From: Aestuariibacter sp. GS-14
Lineage (GTDB): Bacteria; Pseudomonadota; Gammaproteobacteria; Enterobacterales; Alteromonadaceae
Direction of reading: 5' to 3'
NCBI RefSeq assembly: GCF_006494365.1
Contig: NZ_VHIP01000011.1
Location: 62,001 to 126,000, forward strand
Length of the DNA: 64,000 nt
The notes under the pieces are model-generated. The model did not search any database, was not told where the DNA came from, and worked only from the letters and a program-made list of their open reading frames with translations. The position numbers and the translations under genes are program-made. Positions 18,260 to 27,638 of the stretch are shown piece by piece (within the stretch, counting starts at the first letter, position 1; each line of letters begins with the position of its first letter).

Positions 18260-18297
18260 GGCGTTCATAATATTAACGCTTTACTATTATGAACGCC
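18260..18297. terminator. inverted repeat after the flagellin remnant
   Basis: A 12-bp perfect inverted repeat (GGCGTTCATAAT and its complement, 14-nt loop) lies 20 nt past the flagellin stop, with no T-tract. It is probably part of the original flagellin terminator region, just before a second hairpin. Confidence 0.45.
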
Positions 18298-18305
18298 GGA
18301 AAAGC

Positions 18306-18332
18306 AGAAAGCCTTGCATCGCAAGGCTTTCT
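18306..18332. terminator. bidirectional terminator between the flagellin remnant and guaA
   Basis: A 12-bp perfect stem (AGAAAGCCTTGC with its complement, 3-nt loop). On the minus strand it is followed by GCTTTTCC, so it best serves as the guaA terminator. It also stops plus-strand transcription from the flagellin side. Confidence 0.65.
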
Positions 18333-18376
18333 ATATGTTGAATCAACGATTAATCAGTAGCTTACTACCTGATGGG

Positions 18377-19954
18377 TTATTCCCACTCAATTGTTGCCGG
18401 TGGCTTACCAGAAATGTCATACACTACGCGGGAAATACCGTCGATTTCGTTAATAATGCGGTTCGACACATTACCCAGGAAATCGTATGGTAAATGCGCC
18501 CAGTGTGCTGTCATGAAGTCGATGGTTTCTACCGCCCGTAGCGACACAACCCAGTCATACTTTCTGGCATCGCCCATTACGCCTACTGATTTAACCGGCA
18601 GGAATACAGTAAAAGCCTGACTGACTTTGTTGTACAAATCGGCTTTGTGCAGCTCTTCAATAAAGATCGCATCGGCACGGCGTAGCAAGTCACAGTACTC
18701 TTTCTTGATTTCGCCCAGTACGCGTACACCTAAACCTGGTCCTGGGAACGGGTGGCGATACAGCATGTCGTAAGGCAAACCCAGTTCCAGGCCAATTTTG
18801 CGCACTTCATCTTTGAACAACTCGCGCAATGGCTCTACCAAGCCAAGCTCCATGTCTTCGGGTAATCCCCCCACGTTGTGGTGAGATTTGATCACATGCG
18901 CTTTGCCGGTTTTCGAACCCGCAGACTCGATTACGTCCGGATAAATCGTGCCTTGCGCTAACCATTTTGCATTAACGCGCTTACTGGCTTCTTCGTCGAA
19001 TACGTAAACAAACTCATTACCAATCACTTTGCGCTTGGCTTCTGGATCTTCTACACCGGCCAGTTTAGCCAGGAAGCGTTCTTCGGCATCCACTTTGATG
19101 ATGTTCAGGCCAAAGTGGTCTCCAAACATATCCATTACCTGCTCGCCTTCGTTTAAGCGAAGTAACCCGTTGTCTACGAATACACACGTCAGGCGATCGC
19201 CGATTGCACGGTGCAACAACATGGCGGTTACGGAGGAGTCTACCCCACCCGACAGACCAAGAATGACCTCGTCGTTGCCAACTTGCTGTTTGATGCGCTC
19301 GATCGCGTCGTCGATAATTGCTCCGGGTGTCCAAAGCTTTTCACACTTACAAATATCCAGCACGAAATGAGACAGAATTCGCATGCCCTGATGAGTGTGA
19401 GTGACTTCCGGGTGGAACTGAACGCCGTAGAATTGTTTTTCTTCGTTTGCCATTGCCGCATGTGGACATGATGGCGTAAGCGCGACGGTTTCGAATCCAT
19501 CCGGGATCGCGATAACTTTATCGCCATGGCTCATCCATACGTCCAGTAAGGCATTGCCGTTTGCATTGAGGTGATCTTCAATGTGCGCCAGTAATGCGCT
19601 GGACTTGATCACTTCCACTTGCGCGTAACCAAATTCACGCTTGTCTGAGCCCTGTACCTGACCACCGAGCTGTTGCGCCATGGTTTGCATGCCGTAACAA
19701 ATACCCAGTACAGGCACGCCAGCTTCGTATACATATTCAGGAGCGCGTGGTGAACCCGCCTCAGTTACCGATTCCGGACCACCAGACAGGATGATACCCG
19801 TTGGATTAAATTCTTTAATCTGCTCTTCGCTGACATCCCATGCCCAGAGTTCACAGTACACACCGATTTCACGCACGCGGCGGGCAATTAGTTGAGTGTA
19901 TTGCGATCCAAAATCCAAAATAAGAATTCGATGCTTATGGATGTTTTGTGTCAT
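18377..19954 (-). CDS. guaA: GMP synthase (glutamine-hydrolysing) GuaA
   Basis: GuaA converts XMP to GMP with ATP and glutamine, the last step of guanine nucleotide synthesis. The 525-residue protein has an N-terminal class I glutaminase with nucleophile Cys86 in GICYGMQ and GVQFHPE for the catalytic His-Glu. The ATP-pyrophosphatase domain carries the P-loop [10 protein letters not shown]. The C-terminal dimerisation domain ends IEWE, as usual. It lies 72 nt downstream of guaB on the same strand, but a terminator-like hairpin (19981-20004) separates them, so the two may not be expressed equally. Confidence 0.98.
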   Translation of the reverse strand: MTQNIHKHRILILDFGSQYTQLIARRVREIGVYCELWAWDVSEEQIKEFNPTGIILSGGPESVTEAGSPRAPEYVYEAGVPVLGICYGMQTMAQQLGGQVQGSDKREFGYAQVEVIKSSALLAHIEDHLNANGNALLDVWMSHGDKVIAIPDGFETVALTPSCPHAAMANEEKQFYGVQFHPEVTHTHQGMRILSHFVLDICKCEKLWTPGAIIDDAIERIKQQVGNDEVILGLSGGVDSSVTAMLLHRAIGDRLTCVFVDNGLLRLNEGEQVMDMFGDHFGLNIIKVDAEERFLAKLAGVEDPEAKRKVIGNEFVYVFDEEASKRVNAKWLAQGTIYPDVIESAGSKTGKAHVIKSHHNVGGLPEDMELGLVEPLRELFKDEVRKIGLELGLPYDMLYRHPFPGPGLGVRVLGEIKKEYCDLLRRADAIFIEELHKADLYNKVSQAFTVFLPVKSVGVMGDARKYDWVVSLRAVETIDFMTAHWAHLPYDFLGNVSNRIINEIDGISRVVYDISGKPPATIEWE

Positions 19955-19980
19955 GGTTCTCGCCTTCCAATAAAAATAAG

Positions 19981-20004
19981 CAGGCTGGTTTAAAAACCAG
20001 CCTG
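19981..20004 (-). terminator. hairpin terminator between guaB and guaA
   Basis: An 11-bp perfect stem (CAGGCTGGTTT with its complement, 2-nt loop), followed on the minus strand by a T-rich tail (CTTATTTTTATT). It should stop or attenuate guaB transcription before guaA. Confidence 0.6.
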
Positions 20005-20026
20005 TGAATATCGCTTCGGGATGTAC

Positions 20027-21496
20027 TTAGCCTAAACGGTAGTTAGGCGCTTCTTTAGTAATGCTTACGTCGTGAACGTGTGACTCGCCCATGCCCGCTG
20101 CGGTTACACGCACAAATTGCGGCTTAGTGTTCAATTCAGGAATAGTGGCACAGCCGGTTAATCCCATGGCCGAACGCAATCCGCCCATTTGCTGATGAAT
20201 GATATTGGCAATAGGACCTTTATACGCCACTCGGCCTTCAATGCCTTCTGGTACCAGTTTCTCGGCGTTGTCGCTCTCCTGGAAGTAGCGATCAGATGAA
20301 CCGTTGCGCTGATTCATGGCACCTAATGAACCCATACCGCGATACGATTTGTAGTAACGTCCCTGATAAAGTTCTACTTCACCCGGCGCTTCTTCGGTAC
20401 CAGCCAGCATGCTGCCTACCATTACGCAACTCGCACCGGCAACCAGTGCTTTAGCGATATCACCAGAGAAACGAATACCACCGTCAGCAATTACCGGAAT
20501 ACCGGTGCCTTCCAACGCGGCAACCGCATCAGAAATCGCCGTAATTTGCGGTACACCACAACCAGTAACAATTCGGGTTGTACAAATTGAACCTGGGCCG
20601 ATACCTACTTTCACCGCATCAACGCCTGCTTCTGCCAGTGCTTTTGCACCCTCACCTGTAGCCACGTTACCTGCAATAATTTGTAAATCAGGGTAATTCG
20701 CGCGCACTGTTTTAACGCGATCGATTACGCCCTGAGAATGACCATGCGAGGTATCGATAAGCAGAACATCGACACCAGCATCTACCAGTAACTCGATACG
20801 TTCGTCGGTGCCTGGGCCTACGCCCACTGCAGCGCCTACGCGTAAACGACCTAACGAATCTTTACAGGCGTTAGGCTTGCTTTCAGCTTTTTGGAAATCT
20901 TTTACAGTAATCAAACCTGCCAGTTTGAAAGCATCGTCAACAACCAGAATTTTCTCAATGCGGTGTTCATGCATCAGTTCCAGTACTTCTTCGGAACTGG
21001 CGCCTTCCTTTACGGTTACCAGGCGCTCTTTTGGCGTCATGACTTTGCCAACGGGAAGATCCAAGCGGTTTTCAAATCGCAGGTCACGACCAGTAACTAT
21101 CCCAATCAGGTTATTGTCATTGTCGGTAACCGGAAAGCCTGAATATCCCATGCGTTTGCTCAGAGCAATAACCTCGCCAAGCTTAACGGATTCTGATACC
21201 GTTACCGGGTCTGAGACTACGCCGCTTTCGTATTTCTTAACTTCGCGAACGTGTTTGGCCTGTTCTTCCGGGGTCATATTTTTGTGAATAAAGCCAATGC
21301 CGCCTTCCTGAGCCAGTGCAATAGCCAGACGCGCTTCAGATACGGTATCCATTGCTGCGGACACCATAGGAATATTTAAGGCGACCCCACGGGTCAGACG
21401 GGTTTGTAAGTTCGCAGTATGCGGTAACACGGTTGAGTGTGCTGGGATAAGCAAAACATCGTCAAATGTGAGTGCTTCTTGGGCGATTCTGAGCAT
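20027..21496 (-). CDS. guaB: IMP dehydrogenase GuaB
   Basis: GuaB oxidises IMP to XMP with NAD+, the committed step to guanine nucleotides. The 489-residue protein opens with [15 protein letters not shown], carries a CBS-pair insertion (about residues 93-205), the catalytic-cysteine loop [13 protein letters not shown], the IMP-binding [12 protein letters not shown] and the mobile flap near YFQESDN...VPEGIEGRV. The order guaB-guaA, divergent from xseA, is the standard gammaproteobacterial arrangement. Confidence 0.98.
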   Translation of the reverse strand: MLRIAQEALTFDDVLLIPAHSTVLPHTANLQTRLTRGVALNIPMVSAAMDTVSEARLAIALAQEGGIGFIHKNMTPEEQAKHVREVKKYESGVVSDPVTVSESVKLGEVIALSKRMGYSGFPVTDNDNNLIGIVTGRDLRFENRLDLPVGKVMTPKERLVTVKEGASSEEVLELMHEHRIEKILVVDDAFKLAGLITVKDFQKAESKPNACKDSLGRLRVGAAVGVGPGTDERIELLVDAGVDVLLIDTSHGHSQGVIDRVKTVRANYPDLQIIAGNVATGEGAKALAEAGVDAVKVGIGPGSICTTRIVTGCGVPQITAISDAVAALEGTGIPVIADGGIRFSGDIAKALVAGASCVMVGSMLAGTEEAPGEVELYQGRYYKSYRGMGSLGAMNQRNGSSDRYFQESDNAEKLVPEGIEGRVAYKGPIANIIHQQMGGLRSAMGLTGCATIPELNTKPQFVRVTAAGMGESHVHDVSITKEAPNYRLG

Positions 21497-21523
21497 GCAA
21501 TATTACCTGTGTAGTAAAGGCCT

Positions 21524-21538
21524 AATTGCGGCGCAATT
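21524..21538. promoter_or_regulatory. small palindrome in the guaB-xseA divergent region
   Basis: A 7-bp inverted repeat around one central base (AATTGCG G CGCAATT), located 28 nt upstream of guaB and 62 nt upstream of xseA. It does not match the PurR operator. It could be an operator or a chance palindrome. Confidence 0.25.
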
Positions 21539-21599
21539 GTAGTGTTTTTTCAGTTTCAGGTAAACTCTAATTGTCTTAAAGGTGAGGTTTTTTCATTCG

Positions 21600-22973
21600 A
21601 TGCTAAGTAACACTGCCCCTCAAGGGCAAAAAGTTCACACGGTAACAACATTAAATCGCCTGGCGCGTAACATTTTAACCAGTGAAATTGGCCTGGTGTG
21701 GCTCACAGCGGAAATATCCAACCTCACCCGTGCTGCGTCAGGGCATTGGTACTTTACCCTTAAAGACGACAAAGCTCAGGTACGTGCGGCCATGTTTCGC
21801 GCGGCTAACAGCGCAGTTCGTCAACCTCCCAGAGAAGGGGATCGCGTGTTGGTGAGAGCCAGTGTTGGCTTATACGAACCCCGGGGCGATTATCAACTGA
21901 TTGTTGAAACCATGCAGCCCGAAGGCGAAGGACAATTAAAACTGGCTTTCGAAAAATTAAAATTTTCTTTACACGCTGAAGGGTTATTTGATCAAAGTCG
22001 TAAACAATCCTTGCCAAAGGTAATTCGACGCGTAGGCGTAATTACCTCGGCGCAAGGTGCAGCATTGCACGATGTGCTGAGTGTACTTAAACGGCGGAGC
22101 CCGGCTACGGAAGTCATTATTTATCCCTCAATGGTGCAAGGTGAACAGGCCAGTAAACAACTGATGCATCAGCTTTGGATTGCCAATCAACGCAATGAAG
22201 TAGACGTACTCCTGCTTACGCGCGGCGGAGGCTCCATGGAAGACCTGTGGTGCTTTAACGATGAATCACTGGCCAGAGAAATTGCCCGCTCGGCCATTCC
22301 GGTGGTAAGTGCCGTTGGCCACGAAGTGGATGTAACGATAGCTGACTTTGTAGCCGACCTGCGTGCACCTACGCCATCGGCAGCGGCAGAGCTGGTGTCG
22401 ATGGACCAATCCGAATCGGTGTCGCTAATTCGCCATCTTACCCGGCGATTAGCTCAGTCTACCCAATCCCTTATCCAACGGCAGACTCACCGACTGATGG
22501 CCCTTGAGCAAAGGCTGATACGGCGGCATCCATCCACTCAACTTAACCAACAAAGTCAGGGTATCGACCGGTTAGAGCAACGTTTACATTTAGCCATGAA
22601 TCGTCAACTTTCACAGGCTCAACGAATGGTGCAGCAACAAGCTCATCGTCTGCAACGTCAGCACCCTCAAATACGGCTTGAAGCCTTGCTCAGCCGATGT
22701 CATCATAGCCGGCAACGTTTACTCTCTCTTATGCAGCGCAAACTGGAATCCAACGGGCAACGTCTGGCGTCAATGGCGCATCTGTTGCAATCGGTAAGTC
22801 CGTTAGCGACGTTATCACGCGGTTATTCAATCACACTTAATAACGATAAAGCGATAACATCGGTAGCGCAGGTTACTGCACAAGATACATTGGTGACCCG
22901 GGTAAAAGACGGGGAGATCACCAGTTTGGTGACACACTGCAAGCCGCTTGAGGACAGTGATAAGTCGCTATAA
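21600..22973 (+). CDS. xseA: exodeoxyribonuclease VII large subunit XseA
   Basis: XseA is the catalytic subunit of exonuclease VII, which degrades single-stranded DNA and works with XseB (not in this window). The 457-residue protein has an N-terminal OB domain (LVWLTAEISNLTRAASGHWYFTLKD), the catalytic region with GGGSMEDLWCFNDE and AVGHEVDVTIADFVADLRAPTPSAAAE, a long Gln/Arg-rich coiled coil and a C-terminal LSRGYSI segment. ATG 21600 was preferred because family similarity begins there; the GTG at 21582 adds six residues. It is divergent from guaB, as in relatives. Confidence 0.95.
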   Translation: MLSNTAPQGQKVHTVTTLNRLARNILTSEIGLVWLTAEISNLTRAASGHWYFTLKDDKAQVRAAMFRAANSAVRQPPREGDRVLVRASVGLYEPRGDYQLIVETMQPEGEGQLKLAFEKLKFSLHAEGLFDQSRKQSLPKVIRRVGVITSAQGAALHDVLSVLKRRSPATEVIIYPSMVQGEQASKQLMHQLWIANQRNEVDVLLLTRGGGSMEDLWCFNDESLAREIARSAIPVVSAVGHEVDVTIADFVADLRAPTPSAAAELVSMDQSESVSLIRHLTRRLAQSTQSLIQRQTHRLMALEQRLIRRHPSTQLNQQSQGIDRLEQRLHLAMNRQLSQAQRMVQQQAHRLQRQHPQIRLEALLSRCHHSRQRLLSLMQRKLESNGQRLASMAHLLQSVSPLATLSRGYSITLNNDKAITSVAQVTAQDTLVTRVKDGEITSLVTHCKPLEDSDKSL

Positions 22974-22984
22974 GGAACCTATAT

Positions 22985-24064
22985 TTGTTTATTTCCAGTT
23001 GTCGATGGATAGCAACAGCCTCTGTGTTGTGTATCCTGGGTTGTGCTCAGCAGGTTACACGTCACCCCCCTGCTCAGCCTGCGTTACCGGTGCCTGAAAA
23101 TGTGCCTATTGCGTTGGATATTAATGTATTTTCTTCGTATCTGAGTCAGGAAGGCATTGCTAACTGCGCAAAGGACTTACCAGCCGCTTTGCAATGCAAG
23201 AACGACGGTATCGGGGCAGCAGATTTTTTAACGGCGTTGTCATCGTTAAACCTGTTTAACAGCCTGAGCCCATCAGTTAGCCGCCATGATTACGAACTGT
23301 TGATTGGCAATCAGTTAACCCAGGCAACGCCAAACGCCTCTTTTACAGGTTTGCGAAAAAGTATCACGGAATTTTCTGTTGAATGGCGAGGTGTCGCTAT
23401 AGATTCTTTTTCAGTTGAGTACTGGCACGCCAACAATGCCCAGGTAGCCACGGAGGATATTAATCAAATCGTCCTTACCTGGTGGCAGCATGTTGAACAG
23501 GAAAAAGTATTCAGCGCGAACTTTTTGTATGCCGCCATGGGGGCCAGTGACTACAACACCCTGTTAACGCTGCCTGACGCCATTGATACTTTTATGCTAT
23601 CGCAAAGATACATGTACCCCGACCCGTTTCGCGGCATTATTGCGCGCTATACGCACCCGGAATTTGAAGAAGCCATTCTGGATATTGCGATATATCCTAT
23701 CTTGTCTGTTCTGACTGCGCCCTCTGAAGAGTTAGTTAATGCAGAGCTTAAAAAGGCTGTAGACACAGCCAATGACGTAGCCAAGGCCCGCGCCATGGCC
23801 GTTACTATGCAGCAATTAAATACCCCTTTTGCTTCCGAGTTGTTGCCAAACAGAGGCGTGATGGCAGAAATGTTTGCTGAAAGTGAAAACGGCGAATCAT
23901 TGTTTGCCAGCATTTATGTCTTCCAGATAGAAGACAAGTTTGTGAAATTCAGTACTACTTTTCCTGCGCGTATTGGCGATCCGCTGGTGAAGGCGGCTCT
24001 CCCGCAGTTACGGGTACCACCAGAATCTGAATTAATGAAAGAAATCCGGCGGGCTTTGAAATAG
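22985..24064 (+). CDS. hypothetical lipoprotein
   Basis: A 359-residue protein with a lipobox LCILGC (Cys20) after a hydrophobic signal, so it is probably a membrane-anchored lipoprotein. It starts at TTG 22985, with AAGGA overlapping the xseA stop 8 nt upstream; no ATG gives the signal peptide. The mature part is soluble-looking and holds two cysteines in NCAKDLPAALQCK. I do not recognise a domain. Its position only 11 nt after xseA implies co-transcription, though the functions appear unrelated. It is followed by a strong bidirectional terminator. Confidence 0.8.
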   Translation: MFISSCRWIATASVLCILGCAQQVTRHPPAQPALPVPENVPIALDINVFSSYLSQEGIANCAKDLPAALQCKNDGIGAADFLTALSSLNLFNSLSPSVSRHDYELLIGNQLTQATPNASFTGLRKSITEFSVEWRGVAIDSFSVEYWHANNAQVATEDINQIVLTWWQHVEQEKVFSANFLYAAMGASDYNTLLTLPDAIDTFMLSQRYMYPDPFRGIIARYTHPEFEEAILDIAIYPILSVLTAPSEELVNAELKKAVDTANDVAKARAMAVTMQQLNTPFASELLPNRGVMAEMFAESENGESLFASIYVFQIEDKFVKFSTTFPARIGDPLVKAALPQLRVPPESELMKEIRRALK

Positions 24065-24120
24065 CAATAACTAAGTCACCAGTTTCAAATCAGCAGGTAA
24101 ATCCGGCTTATACCAATTAA

Positions 24121-24159
24121 ACAAAAAAGCGAAAGAACCCGGTTCTTTCGCTTTTTTGT
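24121..24159. terminator. bidirectional intrinsic terminator
   Basis: A near-perfect 19-bp palindromic stem (core GCGAAAGAACC with its complement), flanked by A6 on the left and T6 on the right. It serves both the lipoprotein gene (plus) and der (minus). Confidence 0.92.
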
Positions 24160-24168
24160 ATTTCAGAC

Positions 24169-25614
24169 TTATTTCTTCTGTTTGTGGTAAGCCATCATTC
24201 GCTTGCGCTTGCGCTGCTGTGCGAGGGTAAGCTGATTTTTCTTTCCTTCGAATGGGTTGGCCCCTTCGCGGAATTCAATCTTAATGGGTGTCCCCATTAC
24301 CTCAAGTGCTTTGCGGAAGTAATTCATCAGGTAACGTTTATACGAGCTTGGCAGGTCTTCAACCTGATTCCCGTGAATCACGATCACAGGTGGGTTATAA
24401 CCACCGGCGTGAGCGTACTTCATCTTAACCCGACGACCACGCACCAACGGCGGCTGATGGTCTTCCTGAGCCATTTCCATTACCTGAGTCAGCATTGAGG
24501 TATTAATACGTTTTGTAGCACTGCGGTAAGCTTCATTCACCGACGCAAACAGATTGCCCACACCAGTACCGTGTAATGCAGAAATAAAATGCAAACGGGC
24601 AAAATCAACAAATCCTAACCGGCGATCAAGTTCGCGCTTGATGTCGTCTTTAACGTCAGTATCCAGACCATCCCATTTATTCACCGCAATCACCAGTGAG
24701 CGCCCTGAGTTGAGCACAAAGCCCAATAAGCTCAGATCCTGATCGGCAATACCTTCACGCGCATCAATCACCAACAACACAACGTTGGCTTCCTCAATGG
24801 CTTTCAGTGTTTTTACAATAGAGAACTTCTCAATGGCCTCGGATACTTTTTTGCGCTTTCTTACGCCAGCGGTATCAATGAGGATGTATTCGCGGTCATC
24901 GCGGGTAAGCGGTATATAAACGCTGTCGCGGGTAGTGCCCGGCATATCGTAAACCACCACGCGGTCTTCGCCTAAAATGCGGTTGGTCAGTGTAGACTTA
25001 CCCACGTTAGGTTTACCCACAATGGCCAATTTAATAGGTAAGTTCTGCAGCTGTTCTAATTGTGCTTCGGGGTCCAGTTCCGGCTTATCTTCCGCTTTTT
25101 GGATCGCCATTTCCGGAAACATCTCATCAAGTGGGGTCAACGAGTCCTGAATCAATTTAGCGACTCCTCGCCCGTGCGCAGCCGCTATCTGGTGAATATC
25201 ACCCAGGCCCATTGAATAGAATTCTGCACTTTCACTGTCGCCGTCGATGCCGTCTACTTTGTTTGCTAACACAAACACGCGTTTGTCGGTTTTTCGGAGA
25301 TGATCAGCAATTAACTGATCGGCAGGTAACAAGCCAGCGCGGGCATCAACCAAAAAGAACACCACATCGGCTTCTTCAATCGCCAGTAAAGACTGGGCAG
25401 CCATGCGGGCGTCGATGCCTTCTTCGTCGCCGGTAATTCCGCCGGTATCAACTACAATAAACTGGCGCTGCTCATAAGTTGCCTGACCATACTGACGGTC
25501 GCGGGTCAGGCCGGGAAAATCGGCAACCAGTGCATCCCGGGTATGAGTTAATCGATTAAACAGGGTGGACTTACCCACATTGGGCCGGCCTACCAGCGCC
25601 ACAACAGGCAACAT
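24169..25614 (-). CDS. der: ribosome-associated GTPase Der (EngA)
   Basis: Der is an essential tandem-GTPase needed for 50S subunit assembly. The 481-residue protein has two G domains, each with a P-loop (GRPNVGKST near residue 9, GKPNVGKST near residue 195) and NKxD motifs (NKVDG, NKWDG), then a KH-like C-terminal domain ending in a basic tail ([16 protein letters not shown]). The start at 25614 has AAGGA 9 nt upstream and begins [12 protein letters not shown] like the family; an in-frame ATG nine codons upstream is less likely. Confidence 0.97.
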   Translation of the reverse strand: MLPVVALVGRPNVGKSTLFNRLTHTRDALVADFPGLTRDRQYGQATYEQRQFIVVDTGGITGDEEGIDARMAAQSLLAIEEADVVFFLVDARAGLLPADQLIADHLRKTDKRVFVLANKVDGIDGDSESAEFYSMGLGDIHQIAAAHGRGVAKLIQDSLTPLDEMFPEMAIQKAEDKPELDPEAQLEQLQNLPIKLAIVGKPNVGKSTLTNRILGEDRVVVYDMPGTTRDSVYIPLTRDDREYILIDTAGVRKRKKVSEAIEKFSIVKTLKAIEEANVVLLVIDAREGIADQDLSLLGFVLNSGRSLVIAVNKWDGLDTDVKDDIKRELDRRLGFVDFARLHFISALHGTGVGNLFASVNEAYRSATKRINTSMLTQVMEMAQEDHQPPLVRGRRVKMKYAHAGGYNPPVIVIHGNQVEDLPSSYKRYLMNYFRKALEVMGTPIKIEFREGANPFEGKKNQLTLAQQRKRKRMMAYHKQKK

Positions 25615-25645
25615 AGTGATGTTCCTTACAGAGTTAAACAAACAG

Positions 25646-25670
25646 ACGGCCGCGTCATAGACGCGGCCGT
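25646..25670 (-). terminator. GC-rich hairpin between bamB and der
   Basis: An 11-bp perfect stem (ACGGCCGCGTC with its complement, 3-nt loop), followed on the minus strand by CTGTTTGTTTAA. It is a likely terminator or attenuator reducing read-through from bamB into der. Confidence 0.5.
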
Positions 25671-25711
25671 GTAATTATATATACATTTTGCGCAATATTC
25701 AGCGCTGAGGA

Positions 25712-26986
25712 TTATTTAGCAGACAATGCAGCTACATCCCCGTCACGTGTAATAGTAACAACCAAATCATTAACCAGGATTGGCGCGGCGTAAATGGCAT
25801 CGTCTTCGTCGTCGCCACCCAGATCATACCGGGCTGCCAGTGAGCCATCTTCCTGATCAATCCAGTGCATTAAGCCCCATTTATCACCTACTACCACGTA
25901 TTTCTCAGTTACCAGTGGCGCGGTGAGGTTACGCTGTTTCAAGCCACCCTGAGACCACAACTCCACGCCGTTTCTGCGATCAAGCGCGTACACGATAGAG
26001 CGGTTATCAACCACGTATATCTTGTTGCCGCTTACCGCCAGGTCACGGTATGAACCATATTCGCGTTTCCACATGATACGACCACTGCGCAGCTCCAGCG
26101 CCGCCAGCGTGCCATCGTAGGAGACGATATACACTGTAGTACCAAACACGACTGGCGTGGAATCAACATCAATAATTCGTTCCAGTTCAGTTGCGCCGGC
26201 CGGGGCAGTAATAGCCGTCTCCCAGGCAGGAATTCCGCTTTCCAGAATATTGACCTGAAGTTTGCCTGTAGGCGTACCCACTAATGCGCCACCGTTAGAA
26301 GCAGCTGGGCCAGAAATACCACGTAAACTTAAAGGCGGTACGTCCGTTTCGCTGCGCCAAAGCTGCTCGCCGGTTTTAACATCCAGGCCAAACAGAATAC
26401 CTGCACCGGTGTTAACCACCAGAATACCTTCATCCATAGCAGGCGTTGCAAGAATCTCACCTGCAACAGAGGCTTCCCACAAGGTATCACCGGTATCGAC
26501 GTTTAACGCACGAATTAAACCGTCTTCAGACGTTACAAATAGCATATTGTAGCCCGAAGCTACCGCACTGAGTTTGGCTGAAGCACCACTTCGCCACAGA
26601 CGCGCAATACCATCCCAAAATGATTCGTCAGGGAAAATAGCAAAGTTTTTGTGCCACAACGCTTTGCCTGTATCAGGCGCAAGCGCCGCAACTTCACCAT
26701 GACGTTCAGCTACGAATACTTTGTCATTGGCAAACACAGGGCGCAACTGAGAGTAATAGTCGTTAACGCCATCGCCCAGGTTGTAATCCCACACGACTTT
26801 AGGGGTAATCTGGTTTTGGATGGCCGGGATCCGGCGAATTTTCAGTTCTTCTTCGTCGGCGAACCAGTCTGACATTGTAGAACATCCTGTCAGACCCACC
26901 ATCAACGCGCCAACCACTACCCGCTTAAACATACGGCTACACAGTAATGCGCGGTTCTGTGAGATGTTTCGAGTTATTGCTGTCAT
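25712..26986 (-). CDS. bamB: outer membrane assembly lipoprotein BamB
   Basis: BamB is the beta-propeller lipoprotein of the BAM complex that folds outer-membrane proteins. The protein has a lipobox LTGC, then repeated PQQ-like blades seen as recurring DTGKALW, DTGDTLWE, KTGEQLW, RSGRIMW and RNGVELW motifs. AGGA lies 6 nt upstream of the ATG at 26986, supporting a 424-residue form with 34 residues before the lipidated Cys35. An internal ATG at 26932 would give a conventional short signal but has no visible ribosome site. It follows yfgM by 3 nt and precedes der, the usual order. Confidence 0.95.
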   Translation of the reverse strand: MTAITRNISQNRALLCSRMFKRVVVGALMVGLTGCSTMSDWFADEEELKIRRIPAIQNQITPKVVWDYNLGDGVNDYYSQLRPVFANDKVFVAERHGEVAALAPDTGKALWHKNFAIFPDESFWDGIARLWRSGASAKLSAVASGYNMLFVTSEDGLIRALNVDTGDTLWEASVAGEILATPAMDEGILVVNTGAGILFGLDVKTGEQLWRSETDVPPLSLRGISGPAASNGGALVGTPTGKLQVNILESGIPAWETAITAPAGATELERIIDVDSTPVVFGTTVYIVSYDGTLAALELRSGRIMWKREYGSYRDLAVSGNKIYVVDNRSIVYALDRRNGVELWSQGGLKQRNLTAPLVTEKYVVVGDKWGLMHWIDQEDGSLAARYDLGGDDEDDAIYAAPILVNDLVVTITRDGDVAALSAK

Positions 26987-26989
26987 TCA

Positions 26990-27607
26990 CTATCCTGCTG
27001 TTACTGCAAGGTTATCGAGTTTCATTTGCAGTAAACGGTTGTTTGTATTTTTTTCCAGAGCAGTAGAATAGGCCATACGAGCCTTGTCAAAGTTCCCTTG
27101 CGCCGCGAAAATATCGCCTTTAGTTTCTTCAACCTGAGCAATAAATGCCTCGTCTTTTGCGATTTCCAGAGAAGCCAGCGCTTTGTCGTGCTGTGCCAGT
27201 GCCAGTTGTACACGGGCCAAACGCACCGCGGCAACCTGCTTGAGGCTCTCGTCGCTGCCGTTAGCAGCTACTTTCGACAAATAACTCGCCGCAACTTCCA
27301 ACTCACCTTTGTCTGCTGCTTGCTTAGCCGCAATGAGACTGGCCAGATCGGTATAACCTGCTGCAGAACCGGTTTCGATAAGTGCTGAAATGGGACCGGC
27401 ATTATCGTCGGAAACCATGGTTTCCAGTGCGCTTTGATAGCTGATAGAAGCAGTTTCTTTCGCTTCTTTTTGCGCGTCACTGTAATACTGCCAGCCAAAT
27501 AAGCCAGCCAATCCCAGTACTGCGCCCAGAATCAGCGATGTACCATGATCTTTCCAAAACTGCTTAATCGCTTCTACCTGTTGTTCTTCTGTAGCGAATT
27601 GTTCCAT
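26990..27607 (-). CDS. yfgM: YfgM family tetratricopeptide protein (translocon/periplasmic chaperone partner)
   Basis: A 205-residue inner-membrane protein with a short cytoplasmic N-terminus, one membrane segment (about residues 23-40, LILGAVLGLAGLFGWQYY) and a periplasmic TPR-like helical domain. It begins with EEQQVEAIKQFWKDHG, typical of YfgM/Ancillary SecYEG translocon subunit proteins. E. coli YfgM associates with PpiD and SecYEG. It sits between hisS and bamB, as in enterobacteria, and probably shares their transcript. Confidence 0.93.
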   Translation of the reverse strand: MEQFATEEQQVEAIKQFWKDHGTSLILGAVLGLAGLFGWQYYSDAQKEAKETASISYQSALETMVSDDNAGPISALIETGSAAGYTDLASLIAAKQAADKGELEVAASYLSKVAANGSDESLKQVAAVRLARVQLALAQHDKALASLEIAKDEAFIAQVEETKGDIFAAQGNFDKARMAYSTALEKNTNNRLLQMKLDNLAVTAG

Positions 27608-27638
27608 GTTTTACCTCTGTAATTAGATGTTGTCTGGC

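Noticed and set aside
20808-21287. 159-codon plus-strand open frame opposite guaB
   Set aside because: Antisense shadow of a clear IMP dehydrogenase; Thr/Ser/Arg-rich with no domain.
21524-21538. PurR operator ahead of guaB
   Set aside because: The palindrome is AATTGCG-G-CGCAATT and does not match the PurR consensus; kept only as an unassigned palindrome.
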